Source: Nephrocerus scutellatus
Lineage: Eukaryota; Arthropoda; Insecta; Diptera; Pipunculidae
Direction: 5' to 3'
Length of the DNA stretch: 64,000 nucleotides
NCBI GenBank assembly: GCA_947095585.1
Contig: OX352764.1
Span: forward strand, 74,386,816-74,450,815
In this document: positions 12,138-22,651 of the stretch, piece by piece
Layout: every line of letters starts with the position of its first letter
Position numbering within the stretch: position 1 is the first letter of the stretch
Notes under the pieces: model-generated
The model's database searches: none
The model's input: only the letters and a program-made list of their open reading frames with translations
What the model was told of the DNA's origin: nothing
Translations under genes and position numbers: made by a program

Positions 12138-12348
12138 GGTAATGCGGCGAACTCTTCGGAAACATCAATGGCAACGCAGCCTGGCGGTTCGGTAACATCG
12201 CGGGCATCGGAAACGCGCTCTGGACCAGCAGGATCGAGTAGTGGTGTGACAGGTAATAGCAGTGGAACTGGTAGTACACAGACTGGTGCAAAATTCCGTC
12301 ATGGCCTATTACAGCTTATGATACACACAATAGATCCGCTCCATGATG
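12138..12348 (+). CDS. Internal coding exon of an unidentified host gene (exon I)
   Basis: Acceptor GATGCAG ends at 12137 after a clear pyrimidine tract; donor GATG|GTGAGT begins at 12349. The 211-base exon is open in one frame, starting at a codon boundary (GGT) and leaving one base (G) for the next exon. The first 50 or so residues are Ser/Gly/Thr-rich low complexity (GNAANSSETSMATQPGG at the start, SSGVTGNSSGTGSTQTG later). The last 19, KFRHGLLQLMIHTIDPLHD, look like a folded, conserved segment. Higher GC than the flanks supports coding. The ATG at 12132 lies in the intron and is not a start. I do not recognise the protein. The downstream partner is probably the exon at 42116. Confidence 0.65.
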
Positions 12349-12676
12349 GTGAGTTCATTTGTTCATTGCACTCGAACAAGATTTTTAATGCTTTCGTTTA
12401 ACATTTATGAGTTGTTTTCCTTTCAAGTTATCTATTTTCGTTAAAACAGTTTTATACATGCATACATTGTTTTAGGTTGAAGTTTAAATTTCATTTTCCA
12501 ATTTTGATTGATTTAAAAAACATGAAAAACGGAAAAAGAAATAAACGTTTTTCCTGTTTTATGCATAAATGCAGAACAAAACTTTCGCTATTAACAGGTT
12601 GATGTAAAATATTATATCTTATGTAGAAAAAAAAGTAAAGGTTAAAGTCCGTAATTCATATACAATTACTATTATA
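12349..12676 (+). other. Start of the large intron
   Basis: Begins with a consensus donor GTGAGT. AT-rich, no other feature seen. Confidence 0.5.
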
Positions 12677-12918
12677 GTGTGTGACGTGGCTCAAGTGCTT
12701 AGTGCATTGAACTATCTAGCGTTCAAAGTTCGAAGTCCTGAAAAACACCAAAAGGCTTTTTCATGGTCCTACCTCTCACAAATGTCTGAAAAACATCCGA
12801 GACTAATAACTGTCATGAGAAAGCTACTCAATTCCCCTTTCGGATATGGCTTTAATTATATGTCTTGTATGTCGCTTCTATTTGTGTGCAAAAATATAAT
12901 ACAAATGTTATTATAATA
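12677..12918 (+). mobile_element. tRNA-derived SINE, copy 2 (diverged)
   Basis: Aligns along its length with the SINE at 2354. It has an A-box-like TGGCTCAAGTG near 12687, a B box AGTTCGAAGTCC at 12727-12738, then CCTACCTCTCACAAATGTCTG, CCGAGACTAAT, GAAAGCTACTCAATTC and ATTTGTGTGCAAAAAT. The 79-codon ORF over it is incidental. The copy lies 330 bp inside the large intron. Confidence 0.75.
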
Positions 12919-13394
12919 CATATCATAGCTTAGTATAAAAAATAGCTGAAATGTATAACACACAGTTAGTGGCATTACTACGATCGAGTCTAGCACAAAT
13001 TACGAAATTACTCTATGTCCACGAAATAGTCAAAGCAAAATAAATCTTTGAAATCGCTTTTCTGTAAATAAAATGTTTCTAACTCTTAAACTAGTTTTTG
13101 GAGCATACATACGGCTTTAAATTAAAAGGAACATTGCCACGGTCCATAGTAAGTCGCGGATAAAGACTACAGACTAAATTTTACGATGAAGACTTAAAGA
13201 TTGAAGACCTATAAGAAAACATCTTGCTACATAAGGCGAAAGATGAGAAAAGCCAAATCGAGTTTGTCTAAGAGCAGAACAGAAAAATTTCTCTGAATTT
13301 TTTTAATACGCGAAGAACCAACAAGCGTGCATGGGGACTCCAGATAACACTGAATTATTCTAGAAGAGGGCGGACAAGACAACAATAAATACTT
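12919..13394. other. Intronic AT-rich DNA
   Basis: Nothing assignable; mixed composition with some A-rich repeats of GAAGACT between 13160 and 13215. Confidence 0.45.
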
Positions 13395-13557
13395 TTCACA
13401 CGCCCATAGACGAAAGTGACTGTTTCATACACTATAACCTAGCTTCTAAAGTAGCCCTTATACACACTAGTGAGTTAGCATATAAAATAATTTTGTTATT
13501 TTCTGTAGTCGGCTACCGCCTCGTGCTTCAAGCTTTTAACTCACACTCCACTTTCCT
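13395..13557 (+). mobile_element. Non-coding element Y, copy 2 (internally deleted)
   Basis: Starts TTTTCACACGCCCATAGACG and matches the copy at 13866 through AGCATATAAAATAATTTTG. It then jumps to GGCTACCGCCTCGTGCTTCA and ends at CTCCACTTTCC. About 130 central bases are missing relative to the other copies. Confidence 0.7.
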
Positions 13558-13747
13558 GGGAATGGATCTTTGACAACAAGAGAGTAACGCCTTCGAAATA
13601 CTAAAGGAGAACTATCTTTGGTACAAACATAATTTATATGCTGGTTAAATGAATATATCTTCAAATATTACTCCAAGATCCTTAAATTGCTAAACTCTTA
13701 AAAGAATAAAGTTACATACCCCCGTATTAATATACACTGAATAGGAG

Positions 13748-14435
13748 TGTGTTAGCACTAATGCATCTGTTAACTGGTAATTTTCATTAACAAATGTGTG
13801 TTAGCTTTAACAACGAGCGGATAACTTACCTCACCGCCTTTGTGTATAGGGAGCGGATAAGTTTTTTTCACACGCCCATAGACGAAAGTGACTGTTTCAT
13901 ACACTATAACCTAGCTTCGAAAGTATCATTTACACACTCTAGTGATTTAACATATAAAATACTTTTGTTATTTACTGCAGTCACAGCGAACACACATTCC
14001 CAGAGTAATTTTGCATTGCGTGTGAAAAATAGCGTACATTATCGCAGAAAAGTGCTCATCGTGTTCGTTAGATTGCCGCACTCGCCTACCGCCTCGTGCT
14101 TCAAGCTTCTAACTCGCACGATAAACTCCACTATCCTTGCTCGTTATGTAATATACTATAACATACATTTCATATGGAGTTCGCTGTCATGACAAAAATC
14201 GGTCTGAATATTAAAATATAACAAAAATGTTGAGCTAATTTCAGTGTCAGCTTATTCGAATTTTTGTACAATTCGGTGAGTGTTGCCGTGCTTTAATTGG
14301 TAATGAGCGAATATCAGACATAGACAAATAATATGTTTATTAATTAGAAAAGTTATCAAATGGACAAGTTCTCTATTCGTGTGATAGCTAACCCAATTGT
14401 TAACGAGCGGATAGTGATTTTTTATTAATACGGCT
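13748..14435 (+). mobile_element. Non-coding element X, copy 2, carrying element Y
   Basis: Matches X copy 1 (5500-5905) on both sides of an insertion. The left part runs from GTGTTAGCACTAATGCATCT to GAGCGGATAAGTTTT. The right part resumes at AACATACATTTCATATGGAG and ends at GAGCGGATAGTG. X copy 1 therefore serves as the empty site. The ORF at 13794-14192 crosses the junction and is meaningless. Confidence 0.7.
13866..14158 (+). mobile_element. Non-coding element Y, copy 3, inserted in X
   Basis: About 293 bp from TTCACACGCCCATAGACG to ATGTAATATACTAT. It is the fullest plus-orientation copy, with CTGCAGTCACAGCGAACACA and CGCCTCGTGCTTCAAGCTTC in its interior. Comparison with the uninterrupted X copy places the insertion between AAGTTTT and AACATACA. 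A target-site duplication is not obvious. Confidence 0.7.
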
Positions 14436-14499
14436 GTTAAAGAATAAACCGTCAAAATAGGAAATTTAATTCTATGAAAAGTAGTATTAGCACAGTTAT

Positions 14500-15062
14500 A
14501 TTTAAAGTGAGATCATTTTTATGACACCAACTCGAAAAATTATTTAAATCGATCTGAAAGCGTTTAAAGTCTTCGAAATTACGCATACTAAAAAAATTTA
14601 AAATCATCTGCATAAATCAGACATGAACCAAATTCTAAAATTTTCGGTAAATCATTTACAAAGAGCAAAAATAGAATAAGGCCCAGTTGAGATCGTTCAG
14701 GTACTCCAGAAAAAACATTTATTTGCCTGGGATACAATTCTCTGATGAGAACTTTATGTGAATGGTTGCCAAATAAATAAGATTTCAGTCATAATAAAAA
14801 GGAACCACCAAACCCTAAAGTCTTTAACTTAATAACGAACAGAGATAAGTTCACACCGCTAAAAGCTTTAACACAATCAGTACAAACTACGCTAACTTTA
14901 TTACGTTTCTCAACTTCCTTAAAGCAGTAATTCGCAAATTCAACCAAGGTTGTTAATGAGGTACACCCAAAAAACCGCGTTAAAATACACTCACATGATG
15001 TTTTATTATTAAAAATAGTTTATATTTTACAAGTTTATTCAAAAGCTTGGAAATAGCACTTT
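14500..15062 (-). pseudogene. Jockey-like RT relic (family E), C-terminal RT part
   Basis: Reading leftwards on the minus strand: SAISKLLNKLV, CTDCVKAFSGVN (a decayed DFSKAFD motif), LGFGGSFL, SGVPERSQLGLILFLLFVNDL (a decayed GVPQGS...LFINDL, given here only in part) and IYADDFKFF with the catalytic YADD intact (about 14595-14620). In-frame stops interrupt it. The order and wording fit the Jockey group. It is continued, after an insertion, at 15796-16260. Endonuclease and 3' end are absent. Confidence 0.75.
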
Positions 15063-15795
15063 ACTTTTTTATTTGCTTTGTATGTTACTTTTTGACGTGA
15101 CAACGTCTCACTACAAGGCTTAAGAGGGTACATGTTCAAAAAGTAAAATTTTAAGTGATACACTGTTGAATGTCACACTGTTGTGAGCACTGTTAAGTGG
15201 GACACTGTTTAATGTGACACTTTTAAGTGAGCCACTGTTAAATTTCAGTGACTATAAGACTTCTTCCTATGGAAATTCTGGAATATAATCATTATGGTCT
15301 GGAATTTCTGGAACAAAGCACTTTCTCAAGCGATTCGCATGAAATTCGGAATGTAGGACTGAGATGCGACTATAAGACTGCTTCCTATGAAAATTCTGGA
15401 ATATGATCATTATGGTCTGGAGTTTCTGGAAAAAAACACTTTCTCAAGCGATTCGCATGAAATTCGGAATGTAGGACTACGATGCAACTATAAGAATTGT
15501 TCCTATGGAAATTCTAGGATCTAGTCTGGAATTTTATGGACCCAGCAATTTCTCAACCCATTCGCATGAAACTCGGTATGTAGAACTATAAGACTTGTTC
15601 CTATAGAAATTCGGTATGTAGGACTAAGGTGCGACTATAACACTTGTTCCTATGGCAATTCTGGAATATGGTATGGAATTTTGGGAACTATGGGACAAGA
15701 AGATCTTCGTTTTCTTTTCTTTCGTCCCGGGCAGGCTTTGTCACGCTCAAAAACAACGACCGTGTCTCCGACACAGCCTACCCTCCTCTTTTTTT
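15063..15795. repeat. Tandem-repeat-bearing insertion (118-bp units)
   Basis: This block separates two parts of a Jockey-like ORF. It starts with TTTGACGTGACAACGTCTCA and a short-period stretch built from AAGTG, ACACTGTT and AATGTGACAC (15150-15245). It then has 118-bp units starting at 15251, 15369 and 15487 (ACTATAAGACT... with CTTTCTCAAGCGATTCGCAT), followed by shorter degenerate units to about 15690. The end contains CCGTGTCTCCGACACAGCCT. Only about ten codons of the host RT are missing at the junction, which suggests a single insertion. The transposon class is unknown. Confidence 0.6.
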
Positions 15796-16260
15796 TAAAT
15801 GCTTATCAGCCAATTTCAATATAGGGGATATCGTAGAAACTTTCCAGTCTTTAAGAAATATTCCTAAACGCAGGGATTCGTTGAAGACAAAATAAGCTAA
15901 GCAGTCAGCACAATGTTTTAAAACAATAGGAAAAATAACATGACGATTAGGAGTGACTTTTGAGTAATACATCATTAAGCAGCATTTACTTCATCCAGAA
16001 AAATAAAAATGTTACAACAATCGATAATATGTTCCAAATCCTTATAAATTTCATTAGATAAATTAGAGGATGAAAAGGAATCATAAACATTTTCGAAGAA
16101 CATTGCAAACAATTTAAATATCTCTGAAGAATCAGACGTGGTGGAATTCTCATATTGTTTGTTTGAAGGAAATCCAACACTTTTGCGGGTAGTATTCAGA
16201 AAAGAATAAAAAAGTTAAGGATTACCTTTAGGGTTGTTTTCTAATTTATTAACATAGGTG
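15796..16260 (-). pseudogene. Jockey-like RT relic (family E), N-terminal RT part
   Basis: Minus-strand ORF pieces 15778-15975 and 15986-16180. Recognisable motifs are DFLQTNNMRIPPR, then LKHCADCLAYFVFNESLRLG and GIFLKDWKVSTISPILK, the usual segment between endonuclease and RT palm in Jockey-type elements. It joins in order with the fragment at 14500-15062 across the tandem-repeat insertion. Confidence 0.7.
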
Positions 16261-16320
16261 CAGTAGAGAAAACAAGACAAAAATAATAACTCTTTTCTAA
16301 GACGAGTGATTTTTGTGAAA

Positions 16321-16462
16321 AGTTATTACTCTCGGACATTTGTCAGACATTCGCGAAAGGTGAGACCGTGAAAAATAGTTTTGGTGATTCTGGGATTCAA
16401 ACCGCGAACCTCCTGATCAGAAGTCCAACGCACTAAACACTAGAGCTACGGATACGGACATC
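16321..16462 (-). mobile_element. tRNA-derived SINE, copy 3 (3'-truncated)
   Basis: Minus strand: A-box region CCGTAGCTCTAGTG (about 16441-16454), B box GGTTTGAATCC (16393-16403), then TTTTTCACGGTCTCACCTTT, CGCGAATGTCTGACAAATG and CCGAGAGTAAT, matching copies 1 and 2. The tRNA-like head is intact enough to resemble a tRNA gene on a quick scan, but it lacks a clean acceptor stem and is fused to the SINE body. Confidence 0.75.
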
Positions 16463-17400
16463 TAAGGTAGCGTTTATTGCGCCTGTGTTTTTTCTGCTTT
16501 ACGGATCTTTCAAACCAAGATATGAATTTGTGATTTCTGCTGTATTATGCGTTATTATACCAAAGATTGCATCACCCTGTTATACATAAATTACTCGACT
16601 TTTCATTTTCATTATTTTAGTTTGTTTTTCTTTTTGTGTTGTCATTGTCAGTTTGGAGTTATTCAAGATGAAAATTAATTCAGTGTTCATGTTGAATTGG
16701 TTGGTTGCCTAGAAATGTATATGTATAAGTATTCGTTTAATTATATATACAAATATGTATATAATAAAGAATATTTATTATGAGTACTACTGTAACAGTA
16801 AATCGTTGTCATTGACCCTTTAAATTCGTGCTTACGAATAGGCTCTTTAAAAGCATTACAAGGGTGCACAATGATCACTTCCTCTAAATATTGCAGTTCA
16901 GTTTCAATTAAAAGATTTCTAAAAAAAATTATTTTCAAAAGTAAAATATAATGTGGAAAATCGACAAATGTAAATAGAAATCGTCAGAATGACAACGAAA
17001 TAATTATGGCTATTTAAAAAATAAAATTGGTTATGCATCCTACTTATTTTAAGTGCCTATTAAAAAATATTATAAATTAATTTTCTAAACTTGTAAATTA
17101 CATTCTTAAATTATCTAATATTTGTTATCCAACAAGTTCAATTAATTATGTTTATATATTGTGTTGTAATTGAAAAAAAAAACAATAATAGATACATATA
17201 TCTAAGCTTACCTAATAATACATACATACATACATACATTTTTTTGTAAGTGTGCTTATTTGTATTGATTAATACATAAAAACTCTCATTTTATCACTTT
17301 ATCCAAAATTTTTTGTTTTTTCATCCAAATATTTATGAATGGAGTTAATGACAAGGTAATTTTTTGTTATTTAAAGCATATGCCAGTCGCCTAACTGCTT
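16463..17400. other. Intronic AT-rich DNA
   Basis: No gene seen. Contains a (CATA)n microsatellite at about 17221-17239. The minus-strand ORF 16741-16938 has no domain signal. Confidence 0.45.
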
Positions 17401-18785
17401 AAAGACAATTTACTTATAAAACAAGTTACTTATACTCTAAAAAACGCGAAACTTTCATTACTATATCATTTATGAAATTACATAACACAGAGATCATTTT
17501 GAGATTTGCTTTAAGTTATTGTTTTGACTGAGGTAAATATAATACATAATAAATTCTTTATCTTTGAACTGTCTTGATTTTAATAACTACAAATAATTAA
17601 GAAGTATAAAGTGTTATAAAGTTTTCACCTCCCCGCGGTCGAAGGATTAATCCCATCGTAACGAAGGCTCAAGCACAGCCAAATTTGCTACTCCTCGACC
17701 AAGCTTAATATAGCCATTTTCCAATCTGACGTCCGCGTCCCACAGCTACTACCCTCCAGTCGGTACTCAGATGAATTCTAATCACTCAGCCTAGTCGCCA
17801 ACTGTCTCGATTGTCTTCAACCTCCGTCAGCAGCACCACATCACCCTCGACGATCTCACGATGGTTTCGTTTCTTATGTTTCACTTTGGCGATCACTGGC
17901 AGATTTTCATCGTTGGAATTTTTGCACCAAATGGGCAACTCGATATCGGCTCAACTGATATAAGGCGTTTCGTTCATCGATTGGGCAAAATTCTTGCGGC
18001 GCATCTTGACTGCCAAACAATGTCAAGTTCGAAGTCAACGGCTGTTCGTCTTTCGGATCGATTAGAGTGTGAGTCAACAGTCTCTTGTTGACTGAGCTTC
18101 GATAAGCGAGTGGCTTAGAATGGATTCACTCGACACTTCGCCATTCATCAGACTTTGATACACTTTTTGATGAGCACTTGATGGGTCTCCCAAATTCCGT
18201 CTGTTCATGGCGAATAAGCTGGAATTAGGTTTCTTTGTTGTTTTTTGGGTATCTTTCTTCAACTAAAAAGTTTGTGCAGTTATCGGAAAAGAGTGCTTTC
18301 ACCGGTCCTCGTCGAGCAATCAAGCATCAATATCTGCAGTTTTATATTTTATGACCTTCCAGTGCGGTATTTGGTTTGTTAGGTAAATCTATCAGCTTTA
18401 TCTTTCTTCTCAACTTCAAACTGAAAATATTTATGAGGATCGTTTTGCTTTTAGACGAATCGTTCGCACCGATTATTGGTACTTTTGTGAATTGTGGTAG
18501 AGGTGGTTTTTTATCTGATCGAATTGAACATACTTCCATGGCCTAACAGTTTATTCAACGCCGACGAATTAGTAGTACAGAATTCAAAATTGATCTTATT
18601 AAAATGATGTTGGCAGGAGTAAGGTCAACGCCAAATAATCGGGTGCTTCAAATACGATTAAGAAATCCTCTTCTTAATAAAACAAATCCATGCATTGTTT
18701 ATTTTGCTTGCCATCTTTGAATTATCTTGCTTTTAAAAAATAAAAAGTTGAAAAGTATATTTGTTAGCGTATTATAAAGTTTTCA
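17400..18785 (-). mobile_element. BEL/Pao-like LTR retrotransposon relic
   Basis: Reading leftwards: an integrase core fragment IARRGPVKALFSDNCTNF near 18260-18325 (typical form SDNGTNF), then an integrase C-terminal fragment GDVVLLTEVEDNRDSWRLG near 17800-17860. A purine tract GGGGAGGTG follows directly, next to TGAAAACTTTATAACAC at 17627. The same LTR-like start, TGAAAACTTTATAATACG, recurs at 18785, and about 75 bases after each start align (17553-17627 with 18711-18785, around 70 per cent by eye). gag, protease, RT and RNase H are not visible. Many stops. The plus-strand ORF 17861-18091 is antisense to the integrase. Confidence 0.55.
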
Positions 18786-18953
18786 CTTACGTTCGTACAA
18801 ACAATTCGATCCTTCCTCCCTGAACGTATTTTTTAAATTGACAAACGATTTGCTTTTCGTTTTTTAAGCATTACTATCTTTCTATTGGCTGGGCGACAAC
18901 GAGGTTGCCTGTAAGTAAAACAAATTTCTGAGAGATATTTGTCAAAATCAATT
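18786..18953. other. Intronic DNA between BEL and RTE relics
   Basis: Nothing recognised. Confidence 0.4.
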
Positions 18954-20136
18954 TCATCATCATCATATTTGGCTCTACGGGGGTTCGGTCCTGGCCTCCC
19001 GCAAAAAGTCTCTCCACCGGTCCCGATTTCGAGCCGATGTCATCCAGTTTGGCATCCCTAAACTCTGGGCGTCCTGGTCTACGCCATCCTTTCAGCGTAG
19101 GCTTGGCCGGCCTCGTTGTCGTGTTCCATAAATCCTACCGCATAGGACTTCCTCTTCGCTCATGCGAGCTAGGTGTCCTGCCCACCGGAGCCTACCGAGC
19201 TTAATTTTCTTCACGATGTCAACATCGCGGTAACGCTCGTAGATCTCATCATTATAGAGTCTCCGGAATCGCCCTTCCTAACATACGGGGCCAAAAATTT
19301 CCCCTTAAAACTTTTCTTTGGAACGCGGTTAAGAGGTCAGAATGCATTCCAAGTAAATATTGGTATGACCATTGTCTAATATACCGGCAGCTTGGATATT
19401 ATGGTTAAATTCCTGGATTTGAAGAGTCTTGCCAGATTATAGTACGCTTTGTTGGCTTTAAGCAACCGTGCGCGTATTTCTGGTTCCATGCTGTTATCGG
19501 CTGCATGTTGCAGTTGACTCGAGATAGTTAAAGGTTTGCACTACTTCAAATTCGCGCTACACTATCTGAATTGAGGGACCAATGTTGGCTTTTCTACTCG
19601 CAGACGTGGCCACCATGTACTTTGTTTTGCTCTCATTGATGTGCAGCCCCAGATTTCATGCCGCCTGCTGTATCTGGATGAAAGCTTCCTATACTGCTCT
19701 TCGGTTTCTACCAACGATGTCAATATCATCTGCGTAAGCCAGTATCTGAATGGAGGATTGTTCCTCTCGCCGTTACGTCAGAGTCTCGGATCACTTTCTC
19801 CAATGCCAGGTTGAAGAGGACGCAGGCCAGTCCATCCCGCTGTCGGAGCCCGTTATAGATGTTGAATGGGCTTGATAGTGATCCGGGTAGTTTTACTTGG
19901 CTTTTAACATTGGTCATGGTCAACCTACATAGTCTTGTCAGTTTATTTGGCATGCCGAATTCTCTTATGGCTTTATAAAGTTCTACTCTGGGTATGCTAT
20001 TATAGACGGCTTTAAAGTCTATAAAAAGATGGTGTAGTGAGTTTTGAAACTCTAGACATTTTTTCATCACCTGCCTTAGGGTGTAAATGTGATCAGTTGT
20101 TGATTTGCCTGGTATGGACCAATGATGATCAATTTA
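18954..20136 (-). pseudogene. RTE-like non-LTR retrotransposon, copy C (5'-truncated)
   Basis: The 3' tail (CAT)n is at 18954-18966, next to TTTGGCTCTACGG. Leftward translation gives the RTE C-terminal domain, then RT with FKAVYNSIPRVELYKAI and GLRQRDGLACVLFNLALEK (ORF 19726-20070). It matches the 49-52 kb copy up to position 20136, including the segment around TCATCATTGGTCCATACC. About 16 bases are missing inside the RT between ATACCA and GGCAAATC. Multiple frameshifts. The plus-strand ORF 19173-19379 is antisense. Confidence 0.85.
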
Positions 20137-20140
20137 GTTC

Positions 20141-20200
20141 TAGAAAAAAACAGCCCATATAAATTTAAATTTTTTTTGTAAATTCTCTAAAGAAGATACA
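20141..20200 (-). mobile_element. Element H 3' end fragment
   Basis: Contains ACAGCCCATATAAATTTAAA and GTAAATTCTCT followed by GATACACGTG, the same terminal block seen at 53110-53180. It sits between the RTE relic and the mariner relic. Confidence 0.55.
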
Positions 20201-20795
20201 CGTGATTATAAAACGAATTTTCAAGAACTTGGCGGCACCAATCGGCACAAACCTTTTTTTGTGCGGTTGTTAAAAAATGTTGTATCCAACGTGCACATAG
20301 CTTACGCACCTTTAAGTGTTCATGTAAGATCGTATATACGCTGGTGTTACTAATGCCTAGGCATTCCTCGATTTCCCGATAAGTCACATGACGATCCTCT
20401 TCCATCAGTATTCTCAAAGCACCGATGTTTTCTGGCACAACATCTCGTCGTTCGCGTTTAAATTTATTGTACCAATTATAAACAATAGCCAAGGATGGTG
20501 CTTCGTCGCCAAAGGTCGAATGAAGTGATTAGAAGCACTGTTGTTGAGTTAGCCCCTTTCGAAAAATGTAAAAATTATCACACGAAAATTTTCACGCGAT
20601 AATTCAATTTTTTCACTGAATTCAATTTTTCAAGTAAATAAAAAACAATGTTGCGATGCGAACGGACAGATTACTTTTGAGAAACATATCCTCCAAAAAT
20701 GTTAAACTTTTTGACTGACATAGAGATTTGCATCGGAAAACACTAGTAATACCATTTTCTAAAAACATTTACGGCACCCCTCGTTATTAAACCAT
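20201..20795 (-). pseudogene. mariner transposase relic (N-terminal HTH region)
   Basis: The ORF 20187-20492 reads VYNWYNKFKRERRDVVPENI, DRHVTYREIEECLGISNTSV and HLKVRKLCARWIQHFLTTAQ. This is the paired helix-turn-helix DNA-binding region of mariner-type (SETMAR-like) transposases. A segment between FKRER and VVPENI is deleted relative to the family. Further upstream the N-terminus and 5' leader decay towards a possible inverted-repeat end with AACGAGGGGTGCCGTAAATG near 20790. The catalytic DDD domain is absent, cut off by the H fragment at 20200. Confidence 0.8.
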
Positions 20796-21030
20796 AAAAT
20801 TAAACAATTGAAATTTCAGATGAACCAGAAGATATATTCCCAGATAACAAAACAAAAATGTATTTGTAAATTAAAAAATTAAAAATTAAAAGTTGAAAAA
20901 GTCGATGTATTTGAATCATAAATAAATTTTGATCAAACTTTGTCTTTTTTACAAGAAAAACCTTTGATCCTTTGATTAAATTTAGAAATAAATGTGGATA
21001 ACACTCGTCCATATATAATGTTTTATATAC
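20796..21030. other. Intronic AT-rich DNA
   Basis: Nothing recognised. Confidence 0.4.
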
Positions 21031-21150
21031 TCATAATCATCATATTTGGCTCTAAAACCTTGATCCGGTCCTTGCTTACCTACTGCATAAAATCTCTCCA
21101 CCGGTCCCAATTTCAAGGTGATGTCATTCAGTTTGGTATCCCTAAACTCT
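21031..21150 (-). mobile_element. RTE family 3' stub, copy D
   Basis: CATCATATTTGGCTCTA followed by CTCTCCACCGGTCCCAATTT and ATCCCTAAACTCT, matching the 3' end of copy C and the 52 kb copy. About 120 bp, severely 5'-truncated. Confidence 0.75.
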
Positions 21151-22556
21151 AATAGAGCTCAAATATTAGGTTAAAAACTTAAAGTAATGGGTTTAAAATA
21201 AATGTAATAATCCAATCTTCAAAACACAAAACTCTCTTCATACAGATTTAGAATAACTTTGCATTTCTTCATTTGTGGGACATTTTCACATTACTACACC
21301 TTAAAGAAATACAAGAAGGAATTAAAAAAAATAAAGAAAACAGAAACAATAAAAAATATACTCGGTGAAAATTTTAGTACATTTTATTTAAAACAGAAAA
21401 AACACATTATGGAGAATTGTTTGTAGAAATCTTATTTTTAAATGGCGCAGTAGTCTTGAAGTCCCTTTCCCTAATGCAGAACACAACATTATTGTGACGC
21501 TGTGTAATCAGTCTTGTCTATTTGTTGACTTATTTTTGCGGTATTGTTAAGAATATTTTTTTTCTGTGTGTTGTTCTCATTTTCTTTGAAGGACTACAAA
21601 TATTTTACATTTTATGTCGTGTGAAAATTGTTCATGGACATTTGCAACAAAAGGTTTTTTTAAAAAATAGTCTTCGTAAAACCAACCTAATTCATTTTTA
21701 TTTTTGCCACAAAAAGCTTTCGAAGGAGATTTCTCTAAGCTTATGTTGGGTGTTTTGTCCACCGGTGTCTATCCATATGAATTTTTGCAAGGAATCGCAA
21801 TGAAATCTCATTGTCATACAGCCCATCCATCTTTCCCAACATACGGGAAAATTATTCTTTTTAAATTTCGTGTATGTACTCGTGTTAGTACGACCAGTGT
21901 CCAATAAATCAGCAGCTTCAAAGTTAGATGTTACCTCGTGGAGTCTAGACAGAAATTGATAGGTTTTATAGGTAATCTGAAGAAGTGGTCTTAGCAATGA
22001 GACGGCATTGTTACCATCTATCAAAATATCATGTTTGAAAAAATGTTGAGCTTCATTTAAAATTTTTTTTTATTTAAATATTAATTTTTCCAACGCATAT
22101 TAGGTTACTATTGCCCTACAAATGTATAGATATGTAGCTCTACAAGGCGATTGATTGTAGAATTGTCCAGCATATCCCACAATGAATTTTACCAATATCA
22201 GCATCAATTATTTAAAACCTATTTTGTTCGGTCTTCCATTTGCTAGATCCAATAACACAAAACCAAATGATGTCATATACAATTTCATTTTACGAGTTAT
22301 CTATACATTCTGTACACGTTCAAAGCACATTAAGTGTTCATAGATAATATAAATACATATACAAACGATCGTTTGTCCTTGGTATTGTACAAAAGTGATG
22401 AATGTCATCATCATCGTTTAATGCATCCGTTGCTGTTGCCATTGCCATTCAATCCATCCACCATGTATGTATATACGCACTAAGAATTATTATTGCAATG
22501 CATTTTCTACTTTAATTTGCTGGTTTTTATTATTTGCCGTGGAATTATATGTGCAG
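21151..22556 (+). other. Intronic AT-rich DNA
   Basis: ORFs on both strands at 21.5-22.0 kb overlap one another and show no recognisable domain. The end of the stretch contains a pyrimidine-rich run (TTTGCTGGTTTTTATTATTT) before the AG at 22555-22556. Confidence 0.4.
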
Positions 22557-22651
22557 CATTCAAAAAGCGACTGCGCCAAGATGAGAAGGACACTATGTAT
22601 GAGGAAAGCTGCTTCTAAAATATTTTTATTTATTCAAGAGCAGTGAATAAA
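22557..22651 (+). CDS. Candidate alternative terminal exon with poly(A) signal
   Basis: An acceptor ATGTGCAG ends at 22556. If joined to the one-base overhang left by the exon at 12138-12348, the reading frame gives AFKKRLRQDEKDTMYEESCF, then TAA at 22616-22618. An AATAAA lies at 22646-22651. The exon is richer in GC and charged residues than the surrounding intron. This would create a truncated isoform ending in the intron. Against it: the exon is short, and the pyrimidine tract is interrupted by purines. A donor-like GTATGAG occurs inside, so it could instead be an internal exon. Needs transcript evidence. Confidence 0.35.

Noticed and set aside
12677..12916. 79-codon plus-strand ORF after exon I
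   Set aside because: It lies on a diverged SINE copy alignable to 2354-2631; the reading frame is incidental.
17861..18091. 76-codon plus-strand ORF
   Set aside because: Antisense to the BEL integrase C-terminal fragment.
21522..22024. Overlapping ORFs on both strands
   Set aside because: No domain in any frame and no support for one over another.
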